This document shows, piece by piece, positions 55,001 through 64,000 of a stretch of DNA of 64,000 bases. Each line of letters opens with the position of its first letter. The first letter of the stretch is position 1. Location: assembly GCA_029964075.1 (NCBI GenBank), contig CM057136.1:9610001-9674000 (forward strand), read 5' to 3'. The translations under genes and the position numbers were made by a program. The notes under the pieces are model-generated. The model saw nothing but the letters and a program-made list of their open reading frames with translations. It did not search any database and was not told the DNA's origin. The stretch comes from Patiria pectinifera. Its lineage: Eukaryota > Echinodermata > Asteroidea > Valvatida > Asterinidae.

Positions 55001-56498
55001 GGACAGGGTAAGTAAATTATTTCGCACTTAACACATTTTAAAGGCCCTCTGGATTTCCATGTTATAAAAATGTGTTTTCCATGTCGGGATAATCGTAAAT
55101 TCAGTTCCAAGCATAAAACTGTGCAAAAAAATTGTGTTTCCATTACGTGTTTTATACTGTCATGTAGTTAAAGATATAGTCCATCATTTGTAATTTGTGC
55201 ATTTTGTTCGTTTGAAGCAACAAAAGTGTTCAACAAAATCTAATGAAGGATACCGAACAACTAACCTGATGAAGTTTCAGCTCAGCTTCAGCTGTATATT
55301 CCGAGAAAAAAAAGCATTCTAGGATCTCAATTTCAAATCAAAAGTTGCTGAATCATGTATTGAATTGTTTTGAATTGCAGCTATACGCGATGTCGGGCAC
55401 TGATCCGACGAATTATAGCAACCGCGCGCGCCTGTGCGTCGTGCCAATGCTTACGCTCGCTGCACCGAATAACAAAACGAACTACTAATTTAACTTTTCC
55501 TACGGTGCGTCTTAAGACGCACCGTTGAAAAGGCCTTCTTTCGTTGATTACTTCTAAATGACAGCTTGCCAGAAAGATTAATTTCACAGGGAGTTTAGTC
55601 CACTTACTATCTTTCAACCAGTATGTTTTTCAACAATAATACGCCAGTTACTTTTCGGATGGCTGCAAATGATGGACTATAGCTTTAATGTTCAATGAAA
55701 TAATAACAATGTGGTGCTTATATAGCACTTTATACCAAACGTCTCAAAGCGCTTCACAGTTATTACCCCTGTTCATCAGGCCATGAGACCACTTTTTGCA
55801 GCAGGTCGAGATCGGCGCAATCTGGCCTCTTCCCTCACAGGTACCCATTTATACTCCTGGGTGGAGGCAATTATAGTAAAGTGTCTTGCCCAAGAACACA
55901 AGCATCATTTTCCCCGTCAGGGTTCGAACCCACGTTCCCTGGCACTGACTCTGCCAAAAACAGCAGCAACGGATCCGCCTGCTCCACAAAAGCAAACCAA
56001 TAATTTTCTGTCCAATAGTTTTGCAATAGAATGTAAACAAATTTAACCGCACAAGCTGCACTTTGTGCTTATAATGAATGTTTAAAAAAATTGATTTCAC
56101 TTCCTATGTTTTCAGTCAAATCATACATGATTACATAACCAGAAACGAGGATCGCAATAAACCTCTGTACTGATAACGGCACACTTTATTTAATACCTTG
56201 TGATTTGTCATGGGAGCCTGGTGGGGACGACGGTTTTGTAGCACCATAGAAAAGCGCACTCGTAAACAAAGTGTGACGTCATCAGTACAAAGGCTTGCTG
56301 ACAATTTTCTATGCGTTTTACCCTGACGTGTAGTGTCGATATACACGTGTAGCAGAGAGCGAGTTGCCTGTGACGTCGCAAGACCACACAAAGTGATGAC
56401 TTATCCTGTGTGCTAAGCATATCTGTTCACTTCTAATAATGAATATCTGTTAATTTTGCTTGTGTTTCTATCATCAACAGGATTATACACCTCTTTGA
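52042..56498 (+). CDS. mucin-like type I membrane protein, 4 coding exons
   Basis: The coding exons join as 52042-52084, 52356-53244, 54911-55007 and 56481-56498 with matching phases, giving 348 aa. Residues 1-22 are a signal peptide (MRFPTACVCLLLIA then VSSRGAAQ). Residues about 23-280 are almost entirely Pro, Thr, Ala and Ser, with recurring EVPTPT and TAAP motifs, as expected for dense O-glycosylation. One membrane helix spans about 288-309 (IVAVVVCVVIVLGLIAAFFV), followed by basic RRHKLR. The 39-residue cytosolic tail contains NPIY (336-339) and ends TPL, which fits a class I PDZ ligand (S/T-x-hydrophobic). No folded ectodomain is visible. The family is not recognised; it is probably a cell-surface mucin or sialomucin-like protein. 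The strand and frame are fixed by the signal peptide, the helix and three splice junctions. Frames on the opposite strand over the same exon are compositional shadows. Confidence 0.88.
52356..53244 (+). CDS. mucin-like gene exon 2, Pro/Thr-rich ectodomain and membrane helix
   Basis: Acceptor GATTTTACTAG, donor AGGCG/GTAAGT. Encodes the whole Pro/Thr/Ala ectodomain and the helix to RR. Composition is strikingly unlike the surrounding AT-rich DNA. Confidence 0.92.
53376..53598 (+). mobile_element. TTAA element family G, copy 2 (mucin-like intron 2)
   Basis: TTAACCCTAACTCCCTAGCA at the left and TGTTTGGGTTAA at the right. Interior matches 18434-18648 over TACTAGGAACCATACCCATC and GGAGGTGTGCC. 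Confidence 0.85.
53694..54743 (+). mobile_element. TTAA element family B, copy 4, interrupted by A (intron 2)
   Basis: A diverged B copy with left end TCAAGGTAGAGTAGGCCATT and right end GTGATCTACTCTACCTTTAA. It is split at 54144-54667 by a family A element; B sequence resumes at ACCAAGTAACG. Confidence 0.85.
54144..54667 (+). mobile_element. TTAA element family A, copy 4, nested in B
   Basis: TTAAAGGGAATATACATCA to TGTATTTTCCCTTTAA. The host B consensus reads CTATCTTTCAACCAAG at the site. The occupied copy reads CTATCTTTAA on one side and TTAAACCAAG on the other, which identifies TTAA as the duplicated target. Confidence 0.92.
54911..55007 (+). CDS. mucin-like gene exon 3, cytosolic tail
   Basis: Acceptor TTTCCTTCGTTAG, donor GACAGG/GTAAGT. 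Encodes HKLRNNYGRLNEDTEEGGW and SAFSKNPIYRGDR. Confidence 0.88.
55168..55688 (+). mobile_element. TTAA element family B, copy 5 (intron 3)
   Basis: TTAA then AGATATAGTCCATCATTTG; CAAATGATGGACTATAGCT then TTTAA. It lies 160 bp after exon 3 of the mucin-like gene. Confidence 0.88.
55701..55985 (-). repeat. SINE-like repeat with tRNA B box, copy 2 (intron 3)
   Basis: CTCAAAGCGCTTCACAGTTA, AAAGTGTCTTGCCCAAGAAC and CAGGGTTCGAACCCACG. On the minus strand GTTCGAACCC is a good B box. It lies directly after B copy 5. Confidence 0.68.
56481..56498 (+). CDS. mucin-like gene exon 4, last five codons
   Basis: Acceptor TTTCTATCATCAACAG, then DYTPL and TGA. Short but in phase, with a good acceptor. An AATAAA at about 56791 could serve as poly(A) signal. 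Confidence 0.75.
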   Translation, partial: DYTPL

Positions 56499-57729
56499 AG
56501 ACCGCCATCACCATAGAAACAACAGCAGTGTGTTGCGTTTGGAGCAAAGTCGCAGTCTGCAAAGGATTGGGTGTGAGATACAATGGATCTTTGCAACGGG
56601 AGGTTCAGGTCTTGTATTTACTGAAAAGATTTTTTTTTTAAAGTTGGTTCCAGATCTGTGATCAGGTCCAATGCCTGTTCCATTTTTTGGGGGGTGATTT
56701 TTTGTTTTAAGGATACAAACAGTGCCTTTTTGGAGAGACGGATGTGTGTGCCCAATTATAGAATGATTTTTGGGATGTGGTTTCCTTAAAAAATAAAAAT
56801 TCAAACGTTATTCTCTTTTGTGTATGTCCTGAATCAAGCAGCTTTTGGTCAAGCAGCTTTTATGCAGGGGTGAGTGTCGGACACGGGTACCGAGTACCCG
56901 ACCGCTGATGTCAGGAACCGGTTCCAGATTATGGGATGGGGTACCTGCAACCACTTTTTTTAATTACTGAGTAGCTGCTCAGACAATGACAAAGGAAGGT
57001 TTTGGTTTTCCATTTGTGGGGAGTTTTCGAAAATGCAAACCAAGCTAAATGGAAAACCAAAACACATCTGTGTGCGTTTTAACACGCGACAGATGACGCT
57101 CGTGAAAGTTGCAGTTAACACCGTAATGCTACAAGTATAAAGCCCTTCGGACTGTTAAAGTTTTATAAATACGGACTAGAGTTCCTGAAAATCGAAGGAA
57201 TTTGATATGACCGTCTTTTACGTATAGCCGGGTACCCGTGTTTTACTTCAGTCGGGTATCTGGTTTCCATACTACCCGTAAACGCACACCACTACTCTTG
57301 CAACACCTGAATTAATGTACAAAATCACAGGTGTTATGTTGTTACATTTTTGTCTTCATGTTTTTGTCTTATTTTATTGTTTTGCTGTGCGTACACCATA
57401 TGTTGAAAATTTCAAAAATTCTGATACATTTCGTTACTCATATTGTTTTTTTGTTTGCTATACACGAAAGTATCGGTGATATTTTGTCATTGAGAAGTTC
57501 CTTTTCGAAATTGTTCTTACATGTAAGAATATTCTGCTGCATATATGTAAATTCTATGCTAATCTGTGTACATGTACAAGTACTTACATACATGTACTGG
57601 TACATGTTTGACTATTTCTTCAAGTCTCTATCGCGTTATGCATATTTTTGTTATTCGTTATCAGCTCAAGCAAAAGTTAGAAACTCGATGAAACATTAAA
57701 AAAATATAAGAGATTTTAAGCCTGTTAGA

Positions 57730-58262
57730 TTAAAGAGAATATACAACATTTGTTTTTGCTGTAATTATCAGAAAATGATGGATTTGGTGGTTATTTTATA
57801 GCAAATATTGTTACACTGACTTGTTTGAAGTTTTGTGTTCGATTGATGCTGGAAAAACCAAGAAAAACAATCGCGGTCTTGTAGTCTGGTTCCCTGACAC
57901 CACTCATGATGAAACTGAGCAATTTATAGGCATTGGGGAATTGTAAGGTCAGGGAACCAGGCTAGCTGGCTTGTACCCGTTCACAGGTGCGTAATCGATT
58001 GCAAACAAAATGCGGACTAACTAAATATGGTAAATTGGGGGCAGTATTTCAAAAGAGAGAGTTTTACTTCCAACGCTGGTTGGCCGACCATCATTTGAAA
58101 TTGATACAAAAATACCACTTTTCTTTAAAATGTCAGCACACCGGGTGCCATGATTTTATCGGATGATTTAGACTGTCATTTACTAACAGTCCAGTGAGGT
58201 ATTTCATAATAATTCGGTAGTTTTGTTTTTTGATGGTTGCAAATGTTTTATATTCCCTTTAA
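57730..58262 (+). mobile_element. TTAA element family A, copy 5
   Basis: TTAAAGAGAATATACAACA at the left and TTTTATATTCCCTTTAA at the right, with GTCTGGTTCCCTGACACC inside. Somewhat more diverged than copies 1 and 4. Confidence 0.86.
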
Positions 58263-58944
58263 AGCTTTTCTATGATGTCATCTGAAAAGAAGCAGAAGAA
58301 ATACTTTAACTCGGGTGTAATCAGATCTCGAAAGAGTTGATGATTTCAATATTTGATCTTATCTCCTACGTAACGGAAAATCTTGAAAATGGTCAAGTTT
58401 TACTGGCGCAGTTCGCACTTTTTGTTCTGCAAGAAATGTTGTGAGTTTTTTTTCACGTTTTCAGTATTGCATTATGGCTAATATTCGTACATACATGTAT
58501 GTATTCTACAATTAGATGTTCGAGTTACGTTTTCATGTTTAATTATATGTTTTTGTTTTTAAAGTCTTCTTTCTGTGCAGTTGATTGTTAACTTTCCGCA
58601 GAATCTGCTACAAACTCTTAACTTTAATGAGGCTGTACAGTATTAATGCAACGCGTTATTGGATTAATGCAACTTGATGGGGAAATATTCTCGTCAAGAA
58701 TTTCAGGGGGGAACATTTAAAGTAAAGTACATATATAATGCATGTATATTTGGGGAATTCATTTTGTTCACAAGGTAAAATTTTTAAACAGTAATGCATG
58801 TATATTTGGGGGTTTCATTTTGTTCATAAGATGGAATTTTGTATCGGAGTGATGTAAATTCAACTTTGGATTTTTGCTCTTTGCGGTGTATTTTGCATTA
58901 CTCAATGTTGTCTTGAGTGCTTATGAGAAAACAAATTCATAAGC

Positions 58945-59020
58945 TAATACTCGGGTGGGACTCGAACCCACGACCTCCTGCTTACTAGTGCAGGCGTCTT
59001 ACCACTTGACCACCGTGCTT
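58945..59020 (-). repeat. tRNA-derived SINE head, copy 2
   Basis: The reverse complement has GGTGGTCAAGTGGTAAGAC (A box region) and GTGGGTTCGAGTCCCACCC (B box region), matching 12781-12853. On the plus strand it gives a GLEPTTSC-type open frame, a known artefact of such repeats. Confidence 0.68.
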
Positions 59021-59311
59021 GCTGGTATGATTTCAGTCAGTACGAGTATTTCAATGGTGGTGCCCCCCCCCCATTACATTATATTATTAATTACTTATTT
59101 GTATTCAATATGTGCTTGCATGCTCAATGGAGTAGCATGTTAGAAAACTCTATATTTTCATATTTTGTTTTTCTTGAAAAAAGTTTGTTTGGTAATTCTT
59201 TGGCTGACTTGCATGGCCTTTTCATTTTCATACATCGCTGCAGTGGGTAAAATCGCCTATACAGATTGTCAGATTATCTAAAGACAGAAAATTAACTACA
59301 TTAAATACAAG

Positions 59312-59636
59312 TAATGAAAGTTTATGGTAAGAATAATTTTATGATGTGACGGATGGAATGGTCCATTTGTCATATGGAGTGGAACAGTCCGTCTGTTACC
59401 TCATGAAATTATTCTTACCATTGCACTCATAAACATTCATTATTTGTATAAAACATCGCCTGAATAAATCCTCGTCATCTGATTGGTAAAAGTGTGACCG
59501 TGCAATGGAACTTCTATTTACCGTTGGATAAAACTTCTATTTTTGCTGTGCGGCTGAGCTGTAGGTTGGAATGAATAATTTAACGACATGTGATTAACGA
59601 CCCACCAATCAAATGATGGGGATTTATTCAGGCATG
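59312..59636 (+). mobile_element. element family C, copy 3
   Basis: TTATGGTAAGAATAATTTTA pairs with AAATTATTCTTACCATTG. It is followed by CGCCTGAATAAATCCTCGTC paired with GGGGATTTATTCAGGC. Same two-module layout as 9385-9690. Confidence 0.72.
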
Positions 59637-60807
59637 GTACAAATACTACATGGAGTGTTAATTAACACACACTGCAGATCATATGTAGATAGAGAACTAA
59701 AAAAATGTTCATAAAATAGATTTTATAGTGCTGTTTATAGCTTCGTTTTTATCTAACAGAAAACATTATCGGGCAAAATAGCTGCATTTTATAGAATGTA
59801 TTTAAACTTGTGGGATGAGTGAAAAGAACAAACCAAAAACTATTTTTGACTTGCTTCTAATTACATGTACATGTAGGTAATTGTTCAATCTTTGATATTT
59901 TGTTCGCTCGGAGAATACTTTGATTGAAATTTGAGAATTTAGTAGAAAAAAAATCCACTTTATTTCAAGGAGTGAGTGTTTTATAGCAATAGTCCATTTT
60001 TGTCGTTGTCTTTGTGAAATTGATAGAAATTTAATGTATGGGGATTGTTCTTCGGTGGCTAGTTCACGGTGAAAGTAAAAGAATCTGTCAAAAGAGGGGC
60101 AAGTTTAGAGCTAATGCCTCTTAGACATTTTGATACTTGAAATTTGTGTTTAGGAGTCGTTTGAGAGCTGATCACCCAAATAATGAGTGATATTGGTACA
60201 GTAGATTGTCAAGAAATTAACATAATTATGCATCCGTAATTTTTGTAAATATGTGCAGTACGTAGATACATCTTGCCTTGCTCATTAGTATAGAGTACTC
60301 AGTTTCAGCCATCTTTGTCTGATTCCCTGAAGCCAAACCTTAACAATCAGCGGAAGGGCTCTTGATGTGTTCAGCACCAGACTGTTTTGGTTGATTAGCG
60401 CCATTGAAAGTTTCACAGGATGTTTGAGAAACCTGGCCTTCATCTCCAGGTTCGCCTCTACATGTATCTCTGGTTTATCAATAAATTAGAAGCTTTTAAA
60501 AAAAAATAAGATTGAGTGAAAGAACTTAAATGTCCAATAATCGCATGAATGAATTTCTTTAAAACCTGCATGTGATGAAAAAAAATTTGATTGATTTTGT
60601 CTAAAGAAAGTAACTAAGTTACATATTGCTTAATTTCTTGTTTATGTTTTGTTCCTATTTATGTTGACGTCAAAGTTCAGAGTTCTTTTCAGATTCACTT
60701 ATAATTGTTATAAGGCAAAGTGAAAAAAAACTAGTTTCTCGTCTGGGATTTTGAAGAAATGAAGAAGGTAGCCTTTTTTTTTGAAAAAAAAACAAAAAAA
60801 TTCCAAA

Positions 60808-60953
60808 AAAATCCAAGATGGCGGGTGGATTCTACCATTTCCAAAATGGCGGACAGATTGTACCATTTCCAAGATGGCGGACAGATTGTACCATTTCCAA
60901 GATGGCGAATGGATTCTACCATTTCCTAGATAGAAGACGGATTCTACCATTTT
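60808..60953 (+). repeat. 28-bp minisatellite with AAGATGGCGGA cores
   Basis: Five degenerate units of AAGATGGCGGACAGATTGTA plus CCATTTCC. The core resembles the YY1 consensus AAGATGGCGGC. On the minus strand it gives an open frame of GNGRI-type repeats that I do not consider a gene. Confidence 0.8.
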
Positions 60954-61952
60954 CTCGACTCGTTTGCTGATATATTATTTTGTGTAGAAAGGAGCTGTCC
61001 CGCTTTCTACCAGATTTTGAACTGGCATACCTCACTGTAATTTTGTTGGAAATGAATAAAAATTAAACTATTATTGCAAAAATACGATTTAAAAAAAATA
61101 GAGGCTTGCGGGAAAAGGAAGCGAGTGGACACAGAAACTCATTATTTTTTTTAACTTTGCCTAACTCTAATTTAGTTCACGTAGTGTTACTGTGTTATTC
61201 TTCTTTAATATCTTTAAGCCTTTAAGGCAATCTTTCTCCACATGGAAATTTCAATTGTTTGTTAGATAATTTAATAACAGTTAACCCAGAACCAAAAAAG
61301 TGCAAGATGTATTGATAATGATTAGTATATGCCAAATTGTAACAATGAATGTAATGTACTCGGAATTTATTATACCACGGCTCGTATATATGATTAATTA
61401 ATCTGGTTTTTAAGTGGTTAACATCACAGTGTATGTAAAAGTAATAATAATAATAAAAATAATAATGATAATTTCCCAATTTCAATAAACTAATGAATGT
61501 ATTAATGGTTATTAACCTAGAAGTCATATTTTTGTTTGTATAAATCGGTTTAAGCTAGGTATATTCATATCATAATCAAATAATACAAAGAATGATAACA
61601 AAAACTGGTTCACAGCTGAATGGTATTGCATTGGGGAAAACTGGAAAATGGCTTCAACTTTTAAGGTAAAAAGGGAAGAAAGCAAAGTTTTTCAATATTT
61701 GTTTAAATAAAAATTCGTGAAAAACATTATGCATTGACTTCATGCGAATTCATTTACATCCAGTAATTTGTCTACTATCCGTTCTATTTTTGAGTTTTCA
61801 CCCCGAAAAAAAAAAATGTTTTCAATTTTTTTCTAGCAATACAAAAGTTATTCACTTTTTAATGAAACATCGATGGAAAATATCAGCAAAAGTTAAAAGT
61901 CACGGAATGATTGATCACTTGGCAACTTCAAGATATCGCGGCCCAACCATGA

Positions 61953-62121
61953 ACCGATCCAGTAAGCACCACCCCATGGTGTTCTGACCAATCACAGCCG
62001 TCATTATGTCCGACGTGCGTGCACGCGAGTATGATGCGCGCGGCAGGAAAATGCAGCAGCATTGGAGAGGAGCACGTGTTAATTTGCTCAGTACGCAGTG
62101 GGCGGGGCTTACTGGATCGGT
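61953..62121. mobile_element. MITE family J, complete copy
   Basis: ACCGATCCAGTAAGC (61953-61967) pairs perfectly with GCTTACTGGATCGGT (62107-62121). Interior GC-richer with GCGCGCGGCAGG. Partial copy at 4925. Confidence 0.8.
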
Positions 62122-62137
62122 CCATAAGGGTGCAGAC

Positions 62138-62355
62138 CAGTAAATCGGTCCGAAATTGCCTGCGCCGGCCAAATCACGATTTGCATGCCCTCAAAATCTT
62201 CGGTATTTGAGCATGCGGAGCCCATGAACTTGAGGTTTTGTAAAAAATGGTGGGTGCCGTGTGATACAGGACTTGGGCTTGCAGTTCTGTGTAATTTTGA
62301 TGTAATTTGGACCCTAAAAGCGCTCTACTGCAGTGGAGTGTAGGTGTTTTCGTAT
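62138..62355 (+). repeat. dispersed repeat K, copy 2
   Basis: Similar along its length to 3869-4095. In both places a family J copy lies in the same neighbourhood, but their order and spacing differ. Confidence 0.65.
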
Positions 62356-63487
62356 TTTTCCCGAATTTTTGAAGTGGGAGCATTTACCATTGGGGTCAAT
62401 GGAAGTTTATTTACTGGTCTGCTACCATAATTCAGTTCTTGCAGAGTACACAGATTCGTGGCGTCCCTCGACCGATTTTGAAGGGATTGGGGGGGGGGGC
62501 AAGAAATTTGCCGAACGTGCGAGTACACAATAAGCTCTGGCCGTCTTACATGAAAGTCTTGCATGAAATCTGTGAAAATGATCCCCGCCGGAGCTTAAAA
62601 ATGCGACACTGATTGCACATTATGGAACACCACGCTTGACATTTAAACCTAGATATATAGCTAGCGATCGGTGATAAATACCTCGTGACCATAACATTAC
62701 TGCATATATTTGGCCTCTTTTCATAACTTCTTTCCGAATTGTTAAAGGCCATTTTGTTGAGTGGCCTATTTAATTGATTTGTTTTATTTGAAAATTAAAC
62801 TTTGGTAGTTATATTTTATGGGAAACTTAGGGGCATTATTTCGGTAAATTTTTCGGGGACATGCAGACAGGCAGACGGGCTGATGGGCTGACCGACCACC
62901 AAGTGACATGGAGAAGCTCCTGCCAGAGCTAACAAAGGAGGGGGAAGTGGAGTTGGAAAAAACTTTATCATGTACTGGTGGCGCTGTTCAAACGGACGAT
63001 CTTTGCTCGGACAAGAACACGAATTTCGCGACAAAACAAATATGGTGGGGGGGGGGGCATAATAGTGCATTCCATTTTTCACCTAACTCCTGCACCGCAC
63101 AATTCAGTGCAAACCTAGAAGAAAAAAATAGTGGTTGGCTTTTCATCCATTTATTACTTTGTTAGGGAGTAAAGTTTGCTGCATTATTTTTTTGAAGTCC
63201 TTTGGTGTCTATTGACATCAGGAGGGAAACTGGCGTAGTATTTTTTTTATTGTAATGTTTGTGAAGAAAATTTGTCCAAGGGTTGTTCCAACCTACGCGT
63301 GGAGGTAGGAAATTTACACCCTGAAATTGTGAGTGGCATCACTTTTCTTGATACCTACGCATGTGTATCAAGCAGATTGCGGTCAAAATTATGACCACCC
63401 CCACCACCAAGTGAGTTGGTCCACAAGTTATCGGAATCGCACAAAGCGGTGCAAATTCTAAAAGATAAAATATGATAATCCTGTCTG

Positions 63488-63526
63488 AAAAACAAACAAA
63501 CAAACAAACAAACAAACAAACAAACA
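63488..63526. repeat. CAAA tetranucleotide microsatellite
   Basis: Nine or so uninterrupted CAAA units. Confidence 0.95.
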
Positions 63527-64000
63527 ACTATTTACGACCAGTCTCCAAATGCACTGACGTATAGCAAGCAACATTCTAGACAGTTATTTGGACGTGAGAC
63601 GTTTCGGGGCAGGTATAAGTGCACGTCGATTGGAAATCATATATTTGCTGGGGACCCATTTTTGAAACGAAAACCTTTGGTAATAAAATTTCACAATAGA
63701 GGACATTTTATCAAAAGTTTTATGAGTTTTGCTTCGTCTGGATTGGGTTTTGCAAAACTTACCAAAAAAAACCGGATTGTGAACTGATTTCAAAAATCTA
63801 GATTTATATCAACGTTGCGTTATTGCTTAATACTACGAGTCAATCATGATTCGAGATATTTCTAATGTATTAACAAAATGTACCGATTGTATGTTTGCCA
63901 ATTTTTCTGTTCTAAACATTCAAGCCACGTTTAACTTAGTTTTTTTGTTTTCTATCATTACACATGTATACACAGTGGCGAACTATAGGATTTTTTGAAT

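Larger units (their letters stand above)
56499..64000. other. gene-free 7.5-kb interval after the mucin-like gene
   Basis: No exon recognised on either strand. Contains family A, C, J and K copies, a tRNA-derived repeat, a GGCGGA-type minisatellite and simple repeats, listed separately. At 56868-57295, inverted GGGTACC/GGGTACCCG blocks suggest another diverged inverted-repeat element. Remaining stretches, such as 60000-60700 and 61000-61940, show nothing. Confidence 0.5.

Noticed and set aside
58955..59143. Small protein beginning MGLEPTTSC
   Set aside because: A widespread artefact of translating the complement of tRNA-derived repeats. A tRNA-like A and B box lies exactly there.

Overview
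This is a metazoan nuclear window. It holds intron-containing genes with GT/AG splice sites, AT-rich intergenic DNA and dense short transposons. The frequent ACATGTAC-type words, the foldback-type elements and the proteins point to an invertebrate deuterostome. I lean to an echinoderm, but a hemichordate or lancelet is not excluded. I could not run any search, so family names rest on recognising protein motifs.

Three protein genes can be built exon by exon with consistent reading phase. (1) An SLC9B/NHA-type sodium/proton antiporter lies on the minus strand at 19534..8899, with 9 coding exons and 673 aa. (2) A ZFAND4/ANUBL1-type protein lies on the plus strand at 22974..37868, with 9 coding exons and 548 aa; it has an N-terminal ubiquitin-like domain and a C-terminal AN1 zinc finger. 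(3) A mucin-like type I membrane protein of 348 aa lies on the plus strand at 52042..56498, with 4 coding exons: signal peptide, Pro/Thr/Ala-rich ectodomain, one membrane helix and a short tail. Genes 1 and 2 are divergent, with 3.4 kb between their start codons. I see no functional link among the three genes.

Most of the rest is non-autonomous mobile DNA. Region by region: 1-7.9 kb is intergenic, with a CCTGA satellite, an inverted foldback-like array of 21-bp repeats (2819-3503) and several inverted-repeat elements. 7.97-9.04 kb is a six-unit ~180-bp tandem array; its last unit is the C-terminal coding end of the antiporter. 9-19.5 kb is the antiporter with element-rich introns. 20.8-21.9 kb is a second foldback-like element, inserted near or in a tRNA-like sequence. 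23-37.9 kb is the ZFAND4-like gene. 38-51.9 kb is gene-free and built of elements, hairpins and a local triplication. 52-56.5 kb is the mucin-like gene. 56.5-64 kb is gene-free.

At least three related element families (called A, B and D here) are flanked by TTAA and share CATTTG/CAAATG-type termini. Another group (E, F, G) has TTAA followed by CCCTAAC. Three nested insertions support TTAA as the duplicated target. Four elements sit within about 35 bp of a splice site.
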